A stretch of DNA of 64,000 nucleotides from Spartobacteria bacterium LR76 (GTDB lineage Bacteria; Verrucomicrobiota; Verrucomicrobiia; Chthoniobacterales; Terrimicrobiaceae), in the NCBI GenBank assembly GCA_003054655.1, contig QAYZ01000015.1, positions 620,001 to 684,000 of the forward strand, written 5' to 3'. The number at the start of each line of letters is the position of its first letter. The first letter of the stretch is position 1. This document shows positions 18,317-25,228 of the stretch, in pieces. The notes under the pieces are model-generated. The model made no database searches. It was not told where the DNA came from and saw only the letters and a list, made by a program, of their open reading frames with translations. A program made the position numbers and the translations under genes.

Positions 18317-18865
18317 GTGAAATCCATGCTCAGAAGCGCTATGCTCTGCCTGGTTGCGTCTACCGCCATCTCCACGGCGTTACATGCGCAAGACACTCCG
18401 AACACAACCATCCACCCCGGTTCGCCCGCCTACCTCGATTCGCTCGACGGGTTCCGTGGAGTCAAATTCGGCACGGAATTTGGCAAATTCACGGGACTGG
18501 TTCTCGATCAGGATCGCGGGAAGCTGAAGCTGTACACGAAGAAAAGCGAAGACCTGACGCTCGGCCTGGCCAAGCTCTCGGCTGTCGTCTATCACTTCTT
18601 CGATGGCAAGCTCCAGGCCGTGACGATTCACACGACCGCGGTGCCCGACGGGCGCACGCTGACGGCGATTGCGAACTCCGGCTTCGGGGCGGGCACGAAG
18701 CTCGACCCGTACAACACGATCTGGCAGGGCGAGACCGCCTGGGCTCAGCTCTCGCAGAATGAACAGACCGGCGAGATGACCCTCACGATCGGCGATGCCG
18801 AACTCTCCCGCGAACTTGGAACCTACGAACAACAGCAGGCCCAGGAGGCCGCCGCGCAACTCTAA
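18317..18865 (+). CDS. Secreted protein of unknown function upstream of a RiPP precursor
   Basis: Not recognised as a named family. It is 182 residues long with a clear Sec signal peptide (two basic residues, a hydrophobic core at about 7-20, likely cleavage after ALHA near residue 24). The mature part is a mixed alpha/beta small domain with no cysteines, and it ends in a Gln/Ala-rich helix. It lies 15 bases upstream of the Grr-type precursor gene on the same strand, so the two are probably cotranscribed. A TTGACA hexamer at 18274-18279 could be a -35 element, but no convincing -10 follows. The role in the cassette is inferred only from position. Confidence 0.7.
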   Translation: MKSMLRSAMLCLVASTAISTALHAQDTPNTTIHPGSPAYLDSLDGFRGVKFGTEFGKFTGLVLDQDRGKLKLYTKKSEDLTLGLAKLSAVVYHFFDGKLQAVTIHTTAVPDGRTLTAIANSGFGAGTKLDPYNTIWQGETAWAQLSQNEQTGEMTLTIGDAELSRELGTYEQQQAQEAAAQL

Positions 18866-18880
18866 ACTCCACATAGAGCC

Positions 18881-19252
18881 ATGAAGAACACTTCACTCAA
18901 GCAGTCGCTCCCCGCGTTGATCGCTGTCACCGGCGGAGCCCTCGCCGCAGGCGCCGCCTCGGCGGAAGCCGCGCAGTCCGCCACCCGCCCCACGGCGGCC
19001 ACGAACGAAACCGCACTCGAAGCCCGCATCAGCAACGTGCAGGACAAGCTCAACGGAAAGCCCGGCGTGACCTTTGCCGAGCGCTCCATGGAGACCCCCG
19101 AGGGGCTCCAGACCTTCTGGTGGGGCAACTGGCACAACGGCGGCTTCGGCCCCGGAGCCTGGCACAACTGGGGCAATGGCGGCTGGCACAACTGGGGCAA
19201 CGGCTGGGGTAACGGCGGCTGGCACAACTGGCATAACTGGGGCAACTTCTAA
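18881..19252 (+). CDS. grrA: GrrA-type RiPP precursor with ten Trp-X-Asn motifs
   Basis: A 123-residue peptide with three parts. Residues 1-28 look like a signal peptide. Residues 40-60 form an ALEAR-type helix (NETALEARISNVQDKL) like the leader seen in Grr precursors. Residues 80-123 are a Gly/Trp/His/Asn-rich core. The core contains ten Trp-X-Asn triplets with X either Gly or His, at 81-83, 84-86, 94-96, 97-99, 102-104, 105-107, 109-111, 114-116, 117-119 and 120-122. The radical SAM/SPASM gene directly downstream supports its role as substrate. Enzymes of the Xye/Grr/Fxs group form aromatic-to-X3 carbon-carbon cyclophanes on such three-residue motifs, with Asn common at the third position. 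Modification here is inferred. Confidence 0.85.
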   Translation: MKNTSLKQSLPALIAVTGGALAAGAASAEAAQSATRPTAATNETALEARISNVQDKLNGKPGVTFAERSMETPEGLQTFWWGNWHNGGFGPGAWHNWGNGGWHNWGNGWGNGGWHNWHNWGNF

Positions 19253-19280
19253 GCCTCGCCGGGAAACCCATATCCCTTGC

Positions 19281-19318
19281 GTCTCACCTCGCACGTCTTT
19301 GCGGGGTGAGACTTTTTT
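19281..19318 (+). terminator. Terminator or attenuator between grrA and grrM
   Basis: A 13-bp stem (19281-19293 with 19300-19312, one G-T pair) closes a six-base loop and is followed by six T residues at 19313-19318. This is a classical intrinsic terminator. It sits 28 bases after the precursor stop and just before the maturase GTG start, so partial read-through would give much more precursor than enzyme. Confidence 0.8.
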
Positions 19319-19324
19319 CCTTCC

Positions 19325-20512
19325 GTGAACGAGACCGGATCATCGAATCCACCGGGCTGCGCGCCCGATCCGTGGATCACGCTGCTGGTATTGCAGCCGT
19401 CGCCCTTTTGCAACATCAACTGCGACTACTGCTACCTGCCCAACCGCACGTCGACGAAACGCATGTCGATGGAGGTGCTGGAAAAGGCGGTGGAGCGCAC
19501 CTTTGCCTCCGATCTCGTGCAGGGCGACCTCACGCTCATCTGGCACGCGGGCGAACCGCTGGCCGTGCCGATCGCGTGGTACGAGGACGCCATCCAGGTC
19601 ATCCGGCGCATCGCGCCGCCAGGACCGCAGATCCGGTACTCCGTCCAATCCAATGGCACGCTGCTCAACGACCAGTGGTGCGACTTCATCCAGCGCGAGA
19701 ATTTCTGCGTGGGCCTCAGTATTGACGGCCCTGCCTTCCTCCACGACGCGCATCGCAAGACGCGGCGCGGCGAGGGAACGCACGCCGCCGCCATGCGCGG
19801 TCTGCGCCTGCTACGCGAGCGCGGCATCCCGTTTCACGTCATCTCGGTGATCACGCGCGAGGCGCTGGGGCATGCGGAGGAGATTTACGATTTCTTCGAG
19901 GCCGAGGGCGTCGAGCGGCTCGGGCTGAACATCGAGGAGGTGGAGGCCAACAACATATCGTCCACCCTCGCGGCACGCGAGGATGCGCGGGTGCGCGAGT
20001 TTTACGAGGTGATGTTCCAACGGCAGAAGGAACGGCGGACGATCACGATCCGCGAATTTGACGCTGCACGGCAGAAGGTCCTCGGCGGCGTGTCGCTGCG
20101 GGACTTTGACTTTCCGTGGTTCAACGAGCAGGCGCGCCCGTTTGGCATCGTGAGCGTGGACTGGGAGGGGAACTTCGCCACGTACTCGCCGGAGTTGCTG
20201 AGCATGCCGGTGGACCCGTACGGAACGTTCGCCTTTGGCAACGTGAAGACGGACGACTTTTGCGACGCGCTGGAGAGGCCGAAGTTCCAGCAGGTGCTGG
20301 CGGACATTCAGGCAGGCATCCGCAAATGCGCGGCCACGTGCAGCTACTACGGCTACTGCGGCGGCGGGGCTCCGGCGAACAAGTATTACGAGAACGGCAC
20401 TTTTGCCTCCACCCAGACGATGTACTGCCGCTATTCTGTGCAGATGCCGCTGGAGATCGTTCTCTCCGACATCGAAAAGGATCTCCAGTTGGCGACTCCG
20501 TCAACTGCATGA
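19325..20512 (+). CDS. grrM: Grr-system radical SAM/SPASM peptide maturase
   Basis: A 395-residue radical SAM enzyme. The N-terminal 4Fe-4S motif is C29-x3-C33-x2-C36 (CNINCDYC), and WHAGEP soon after it is typical of SPASM-type anaerobic maturases. The C-terminal SPASM-like cysteines are C335, C339, C345 and C368, within a C-x3-C-x5-C-GGG-AP context. This arrangement matches the Grr (glycine-rich repeat) maturases that act on GrrA peptides. The start is GTG right after the terminator hairpin, and the stop overlaps the next gene (ATGA). The expected job is forming cyclophane cross-links in the upstream Trp-X-Asn core. The exact bond is not determinable here. Confidence 0.9.
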   Translation: MNETGSSNPPGCAPDPWITLLVLQPSPFCNINCDYCYLPNRTSTKRMSMEVLEKAVERTFASDLVQGDLTLIWHAGEPLAVPIAWYEDAIQVIRRIAPPGPQIRYSVQSNGTLLNDQWCDFIQRENFCVGLSIDGPAFLHDAHRKTRRGEGTHAAAMRGLRLLRERGIPFHVISVITREALGHAEEIYDFFEAEGVERLGLNIEEVEANNISSTLAAREDARVREFYEVMFQRQKERRTITIREFDAARQKVLGGVSLRDFDFPWFNEQARPFGIVSVDWEGNFATYSPELLSMPVDPYGTFAFGNVKTDDFCDALERPKFQQVLADIQAGIRKCAATCSYYGYCGGGAPANKYYENGTFASTQTMYCRYSVQMPLEIVLSDIEKDLQLATPSTA

Positions 20513-21066
20513 AAAAAGCCCTCATCCTCGCCTTCATCGCGGCCGCCATCCTGGCGGTCGCTCAGTCCCCCGAAATGAACGACCTCTCCGCGAGCAACGC
20601 GCTGGGCGGCAGGCAGGTCCTCGACGCGATCCGCAACGCCACCACGGTGACGGTGCAGCGTGTGGACACGATCTTCCCGCCCGAGGATGATCCCAACGGC
20701 AAATCGAAGGTCGTCGATCTCGGCGAGCCATTCGCCGTCCCGGCTGAGCAGGCCCAGGCGCTGAAAGATGCGTTTTGCAGCGGCAAGACGTACCTGTCGC
20801 CCTCCAAGACATGCCGGTTCCGCGCGAATGTGCGGTATGGATTCGAGGGAGCCGGCGACAAGGTGACGCTGGTGCTGTGCTTTGGCTGCGGCGAGATGGA
20901 GGTGTGGCAGAAGGGCGAGATGGTATCCTTCGGCCCCTTCGACGGCGGGTACGGCCACATCCTGAAGCTCACCCAGTCGCTTTTCCCCAAAGACGAATTC
21001 CTCGCGCAGTTTGACGAGAAGATCTTCCAGGAGCGCGCGAAGCGAATGGAAGTGATCAAGCCGTAG
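20509..21066 (+). CDS. Small exported or membrane-anchored protein coupled to the RiPP maturase
   Basis: Not recognised. It has 185 residues with an N-terminal hydrophobic segment (residues 4-18) that could be a signal peptide or membrane anchor. The remainder contains four cysteines, two of them in the pattern C-F-G-C, in a beta-rich stretch after a KTC-RF segment. Paired cysteines suggest disulfides or metal binding outside the cytoplasm. The ATG overlaps the maturase stop, so it belongs to the cassette. The upstream frame stays open by chance through the maturase gene, but the ATGA overlap and hydrophobic N-terminus fix the start. Possible roles are immunity, export or holding the modified peptide; none can be shown. 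Confidence 0.75.
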   Translation: MKKALILAFIAAAILAVAQSPEMNDLSASNALGGRQVLDAIRNATTVTVQRVDTIFPPEDDPNGKSKVVDLGEPFAVPAEQAQALKDAFCSGKTYLSPSKTCRFRANVRYGFEGAGDKVTLVLCFGCGEMEVWQKGEMVSFGPFDGGYGHILKLTQSLFPKDEFLAQFDEKIFQERAKRMEVIKP

Positions 21067-21104
21067 GGCGCTTGAACAGAAGGTCGCAAAGGACGCAAAG
21101 GGCT

Positions 21105-21136
21105 GCCGCCCGTATTGGCGGGGCGGCGTTTTATTT
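21105..21136 (+). terminator. Likely terminator of the RiPP cassette
   Basis: A GC-only 7-bp stem (21105-21111 with 21121-21127) with a nine-base loop, followed by GTTTTATTT. It lies about 40 bases after the last gene of the cassette. Confidence 0.5.
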
Positions 21137-21157
21137 AGCGAGGCGCCCCTGTGGAGG

Positions 21158-21263
21158 CGTAGGGTCGGCATCCTGCCGACCTCTGAATGGGGCGGAACAA
21201 TCACGGCGCACGTCGGCGCTCAGATTGGAGGAGAAGTCCGGCATGCCGGACGCCCACCCTACG
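21158..21263. repeat. 106-bp inverted-repeat (MITE-like) element
   Basis: Bounded by CGTAGGGT at 21158-21165 and its exact complement ACCCTACG at 21256-21263. Inside each end is another hairpin: TCGGCA-TCC-TGCCGA at 21165-21179 and a perfect 16-bp palindrome at 21236-21251. This nested symmetry suggests a small non-autonomous mobile or REP-like element. Only one copy is seen in this window. Confidence 0.5.
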
Positions 21264-21486
21264 ATCGGGTTTTCGAAACGGTCTGCCGTCTTTCGTGACC
21301 TCGGCTCGGCTTTTATTTCCACGCCCGGCTTTAGCATCAGTCTTCTGCCTTTCCCTTTGTTTCCTTTGCTTCCTTTTGTTTCAGAATCCTCCCCGTCCGG
21401 TCGACGGCAAGCCAGTCATACTGTGTGACAAGGGCGGGTTACCATCGCGCCTTGCCGTGTGGCGTGGGCCGGGGCATGATGCCGCC

Positions 21487-22536
21487 GTGCAAATCGGTTT
21501 GGACAATTTTGTCGCGGCGGCCCCAGACCCCGTGACCGGCGAACAGCGCGACCCCTCCCAGCGTCTCAGCGACCTGCTGGATGAGATCGCCTATGCCGAT
21601 GAGGTGGGTCTGGATGTGGTTGGCATCGGAGAGCATCACCGCGAGGAGTTCCTCGATTCCGCCCCCGCCATCCTACTCGCAGCGGCGGCAGCGCGCACGA
21701 AACGCATTCGCCTGGCCAGCGCCGTGACGGTGTTGAGCGCGGACGATCCGGTGCGGGTGTTCCAGAATTTTGCGACGATCGACATTCTTTCGCGGGGCCG
21801 CGCCGAAATCATCGCGGGACGCGGTTCCTTCGTGGAGGCGTACCCGCTCTTTGGGCTGAACCTGGAGGATTACGACGACCTTTTCACCGAGAAGCTCGAC
21901 CTGCTGATCAAGCTGCGAGACAACAAGGTCATCACCTGGGAGGGCAAGTACCGCCCCGCCCTGCATGAGCAGACGGTGTATCCGCGTCCCGTGCAAGACC
22001 CGCTGCCCGTCTGGGTGGGCGTCGGTGGTTCGCCGGGGTCCTTTGCCCGCGCGGGCGTGCTGGGATTGCCCCTCATGGTCGCCATCATCGGCGGCGAGCC
22101 GCGACGGTTCCGCCCCATGATCGACCTTTACCGCGAAGCAGGCCGCCGCGCCGGGCATCCGCCGGAGCGCCTCAAGGTCGGCGTGCACGCGCTCGGCTAT
22201 GTCGCGGAGACGAATGAGAAGGCGGCGGATGATTATTTCCCCGGTTACGAGCGGATGTTCACCCAGATCGGTCGCGAGCGTGGCTGGCCTCCGGTGAAGC
22301 GCATCCACTTTGACATGCTGCGCGGCCCCGAGGGCGCGCTCATGGTCGGCGACGTCGAGACGGTGGTGGAGAAGATCCTCCACTACGACCAGGTGCTCGG
22401 CGGCATCTCGCGCATCACCTTCCAGATGAGTCCCGCCTCCCTCCCGCACGAGAAGGAGATGAAAGCCATCGAGCTCCTCGGCAAACAGGTGTCCCCCTGG
22501 GTGAACACCGTGCTGGCAAAGAAAGCGAACGGGTAG
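21487..22536 (+). CDS. LLM-class flavin-dependent oxidoreductase
   Basis: Luciferase-like monooxygenase superfamily protein of 349 residues, a cytoplasmic TIM-barrel flavoenzyme using F420 or FMN. The N-terminus (QIGLDNF), the GIGEHH block near residue 45, SAVTVLSADDPVRVFQNFATID and GRAEIIAGRGSF are typical. The frame is open far upstream, but family homology begins at the GTG at 21487. Substrate cannot be predicted. The neighbours give no clue, since it is separated from the RiPP cassette by a terminator and a repeat. Confidence 0.85.
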   Translation: MQIGLDNFVAAAPDPVTGEQRDPSQRLSDLLDEIAYADEVGLDVVGIGEHHREEFLDSAPAILLAAAAARTKRIRLASAVTVLSADDPVRVFQNFATIDILSRGRAEIIAGRGSFVEAYPLFGLNLEDYDDLFTEKLDLLIKLRDNKVITWEGKYRPALHEQTVYPRPVQDPLPVWVGVGGSPGSFARAGVLGLPLMVAIIGGEPRRFRPMIDLYREAGRRAGHPPERLKVGVHALGYVAETNEKAADDYFPGYERMFTQIGRERGWPPVKRIHFDMLRGPEGALMVGDVETVVEKILHYDQVLGGISRITFQMSPASLPHEKEMKAIELLGKQVSPWVNTVLAKKANG

Positions 22537-22691
22537 CCGGGAGCGAGCGAGAATAATCACCGCAGCGATAACGTCCGCACTGGATGCCAAGCGCGGTGGA
22601 GAGCGAAAGCGCAGCCTCCGAGATCGCAACGGACAGCAGCCTCGGCATTCCCACCGTGCGGCACCTGCGCACGGAGGTTCCGCCGCCGCTT

Positions 22692-23426
22692 TCAATCTCG
22701 CCCTGCGTAGAGCGGGTTCCAGCGATTGAGATTTGCTCCGAGGTCAAAGGTCTTTTCGACCGGCAGCGTCTCGATATGACCGTCGACAAAAGCAAAGTTT
22801 GAGCGTCCGCCGTGACGCTTGGAGTCCACCGCCACCTGAGCCGCTGTATCGGTGGTCCATTGGTGAGCCATGAAATGATCGGCTCCGGCGGAGGAGTTTG
22901 CATTCTCGGCAAGGAGCACTGTGCGTGTGGGGTAGTTGACATTGACGAGCCGGTGCCAGGTCGCCGGGCTGCCTGCATAACTATCTCGCGACATGATCGG
23001 CATCCCGGCCGGGGTGTATCTCCGCTCGGAGGTCAGCTCAAAAAATACGTTCATCGCGTAACTCATCGCAGGAAGACCGTCCGGACTCTTGATCTGATTG
23101 GCCGGACACTGAAAAGCTTTACGCGCCCGGTAGTCGCTCCCGGCGTCAAGAAGAGGTTCGTCCAAGTAGGGGGCTACAGCCAACGCCCACGAGCCGCCGG
23201 AGTGGGATGTCTTGGGAAACGTCCCCTGGTCCTGGGCGTAGGCAATGATCCCCCGGCTGAGAGAGCGCATCCTGCCAGCACATTCCACCCCATGAGCCTT
23301 GTCGATCGCGGAACGGTATCCGACAAAACCCATGACACTGAGGATGCCAATGATGCCGATGGCGGCAAGAAGCTCTATGAGAGTAAAGCCTCCGGCGGAG
23401 CGGGTAATGCAGGCTTTTCTCAACAC
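22692..23426 (-). CDS. Pseudopilin-like secreted protein (H-X9-DG type)
   Basis: A type II/IV pilin-like protein of 244 residues if translation starts at the GTG at 23426, two bases after the upstream stop. The N-terminus has the prepilin peptidase site GG-FTLIELL with Glu5, followed by a long hydrophobic helix. The C-terminus has RHGGRSNFAFVDGH, the H-X9-DG motif of a family greatly expanded in Verrucomicrobiota, Lentisphaerota and Planctomycetota. Such proteins probably form minor pseudopilins of a secretion system or surface structures. It is the last gene of a three-gene minus-strand unit with two PEP-CTERM genes. An in-frame upstream extension would overlap its neighbour by 55 bases and is less likely. 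Confidence 0.88.
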   Translation of the reverse strand: MLRKACITRSAGGFTLIELLAAIGIIGILSVMGFVGYRSAIDKAHGVECAGRMRSLSRGIIAYAQDQGTFPKTSHSGGSWALAVAPYLDEPLLDAGSDYRARKAFQCPANQIKSPDGLPAMSYAMNVFFELTSERRYTPAGMPIMSRDSYAGSPATWHRLVNVNYPTRTVLLAENANSSAGADHFMAHQWTTDTAAQVAVDSKRHGGRSNFAFVDGHIETLPVEKTFDLGANLNRWNPLYAGRD

Positions 23427-23428
23427 GA

Positions 23429-24223
23429 TCAGGCTTGGTGACTCGCAATCTTTTCCCGGCGGCGACGCCAGAAATACAGGCAAGCCATTCCTCCCAGCAC
23501 GCCCAACATCCAGGTGGAAGGTTCCGGCACGGCCACCCAGTTCAGCGTGATCGAGGCAGAAGTCCAGTCCGAGAGGGCATTGCCATAGCCGTCACCGACG
23601 TAAATCTCGAAAGTTGCGGAGTACGAGCCAAGCCCTGACGCAACGAAAACAGGATGCCACATGCTGATGCCCGAGCTATCGCCCCAGGCAATATTGTTAT
23701 CGTAGGCCGATCCTTCCCCATAGACCTGCAGCCACTCGGAAGATGACGGCGGATCCTGGCCCCAGACATCGATGTAATAGCCTACGTCGTAGCCACTGAG
23801 TCCCGGCGAAATGGAAGTCGCCTTGATGTAGACATAGCTCGCGGTGGGAAGCAGCTCAACATTGCCGGAGGTGACATAGAAGCCGAATCGGGTACTGAAG
23901 GGCAGATTCTGCTGGGTAGGGTCCAACTGGGAATACCAGCCAGCCGACGATTGAGCAGGATTGAAGACCGCATCAGAATAGGGCTTGCTGCCCCAAACCA
24001 CATAGTCTTGGAGCGAATACATCGTCACGGTGCTTGATGCTCCGCCCAGGGTGACGGAAACTGATTTGGCCGAGATGTCAAAATTCACGGCAGGCATCAC
24101 CATGCCGCCGGTATCGTCTGGCCCCGGGATGTAATTGAGCAAAGTCTCCGCATGGCAGCCAAAAGCCACCATGCCGAAAACCGCCGCCACTCCCAGGACC
24201 TTCCGCGTGATCGAGTGCATCAC
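23429..24223 (-). CDS. PEP-CTERM sorting-domain protein
   Basis: A 264-residue secreted protein. The N-terminus is a signal peptide (hydrophobic core at about 9-22, cleavage after CHA). The last 30 residues hold the PEP-CTERM signal: VPEPSTW, a hydrophobic helix, and a basic tail RRRREK. PEP-CTERM proteins are exported and processed by exosortase, often in exopolysaccharide-producing bacteria. The middle is a beta-rich, aromatic-rich domain that I cannot assign. Its start overlaps the stop of the upstream PEP-CTERM gene (ATGA). Confidence 0.85.
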   Translation of the reverse strand: MMHSITRKVLGVAAVFGMVAFGCHAETLLNYIPGPDDTGGMVMPAVNFDISAKSVSVTLGGASSTVTMYSLQDYVVWGSKPYSDAVFNPAQSSAGWYSQLDPTQQNLPFSTRFGFYVTSGNVELLPTASYVYIKATSISPGLSGYDVGYYIDVWGQDPPSSSEWLQVYGEGSAYDNNIAWGDSSGISMWHPVFVASGLGSYSATFEIYVGDGYGNALSDWTSASITLNWVAVPEPSTWMLGVLGGMACLYFWRRRREKIASHQA

Positions 24224-25134
24224 AGCCGTGCCAGCCTGCGGCGGAGAAAGAAGATCCCGGCAATGCCGCTGATCACAAGCGCATACGTCGATGGCTCCGG
24301 CACTGTGGCGGCATACGAAAGTGAATACGGCGTCGCTCCCACTACAGCAGTGACCGAGTCAACGACGTCAGCATAGGCAGAGCCGGTCGTATCGGTCACG
24401 ATCGAGATCGTGTAGTTCAGGGAATAAGTGGTTGGCGTGGTATCTGTGCTGACAACCACGGGATGAAGCATGTTCATGAACGACTCACCATCCCAGATAA
24501 GGTAATTGGAACTCGTGAGAAGATCCCACGCAACGTCATTCGAGTCATACATCATGGCACTATTCATGTCGTTAGTGCCATTGTTGTAGTAATAGACCGA
24601 GGCGTTGCTCGCGACGGTGCTCGTGCCCTGATAAGTGATGGAATCAAGGTGAATGGCCAGAGCGTAGCCGTTTGACGAAAGATAGGAGGCAAAGTCTCCT
24701 TCCAGGCTGAAGCCAAACCAGCGGCTCCAAGCCTCACCAGCACCGCTATAGGAAGGAGGATTCAATACCGGAGCCCATCCGGCAGGCTTCACCGTCGTGT
24801 CCATGCCAGTCGCATAGGCCGCTGTCGTGCTGGCAAAGTAGCTGCTGGAGTACCATTGAGAGGTGGTCTTCAGCTTCTGCACGGAATTCAGGTCTCCCTG
24901 ATTGGACCAGCTAATCGTTCCGGTCCCAGAGTTGTAGCCAAAGTAGGCCATGTACATCCCGTCCGGCCATCCGACCGCGCTGAGCGCCGTCGCTGCCCGT
25001 GCGGAAGGAGCTACGCAGAAGACCGCCGCCGCCAGGCCAACGAGGAAACAGACCCTGACTCCTGAAAAACCGGAGAACGCATATCTCGCGAGGCCCGAAA
25101 GGGCATACACTCCTGCAGCAAAGGAAGATTTCAT
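24220..25134 (-). CDS. PEP-CTERM sorting-domain protein
   Basis: A 304-residue secreted protein starting at the ATG at 25134. A TTG ten codons earlier is possible but less likely. A signal sequence with an extended N-region (hydrophobic core near VCFLVGLAAAVF, cleavage near ARA) is followed by a Ser/Thr/Tyr-rich beta domain with no cysteine. The C-terminus has VPEPSTY, a hydrophobic helix and RRRLARL, a complete PEP-CTERM signal. It is the first gene of a coupled unit with a second PEP-CTERM protein and a pseudopilin, so the three may act together at the cell surface. Confidence 0.83.
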   Translation of the reverse strand: MKSSFAAGVYALSGLARYAFSGFSGVRVCFLVGLAAAVFCVAPSARAATALSAVGWPDGMYMAYFGYNSGTGTISWSNQGDLNSVQKLKTTSQWYSSSYFASTTAAYATGMDTTVKPAGWAPVLNPPSYSGAGEAWSRWFGFSLEGDFASYLSSNGYALAIHLDSITYQGTSTVASNASVYYYNNGTNDMNSAMMYDSNDVAWDLLTSSNYLIWDGESFMNMLHPVVVSTDTTPTTYSLNYTISIVTDTTGSAYADVVDSVTAVVGATPYSLSYAATVPEPSTYALVISGIAGIFFLRRRLARL

Positions 25135-25228
25135 GGGCCGGGATGAAAACCCCGTTCCCTCCAACGGTCAATGTGGCAAAATGCCGCACCACCTGGTCAG
25201 CAAGCGCGACAAAAAACCCGCAGGCCCT

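Larger units (their letters stand above)
21067..21486. other. Gene-free stretch with terminator and inverted-repeat element
   Basis: 420 bases between the RiPP cassette and the flavin oxidoreductase gene. It starts with a short direct repeat (CGCAAAGGACGCAAAG), then a terminator-like hairpin, then a 106-bp element bounded by inverted repeats, then a pyrimidine-rich run (about 21325-21385). No protein-coding frame is convincing. Confidence 0.7.

Noticed and set aside
19432..19827. Minus-strand frame opposite the radical SAM gene
   Set aside because: Arg/Ser/Pro-rich antisense shadow of a well-supported gene.
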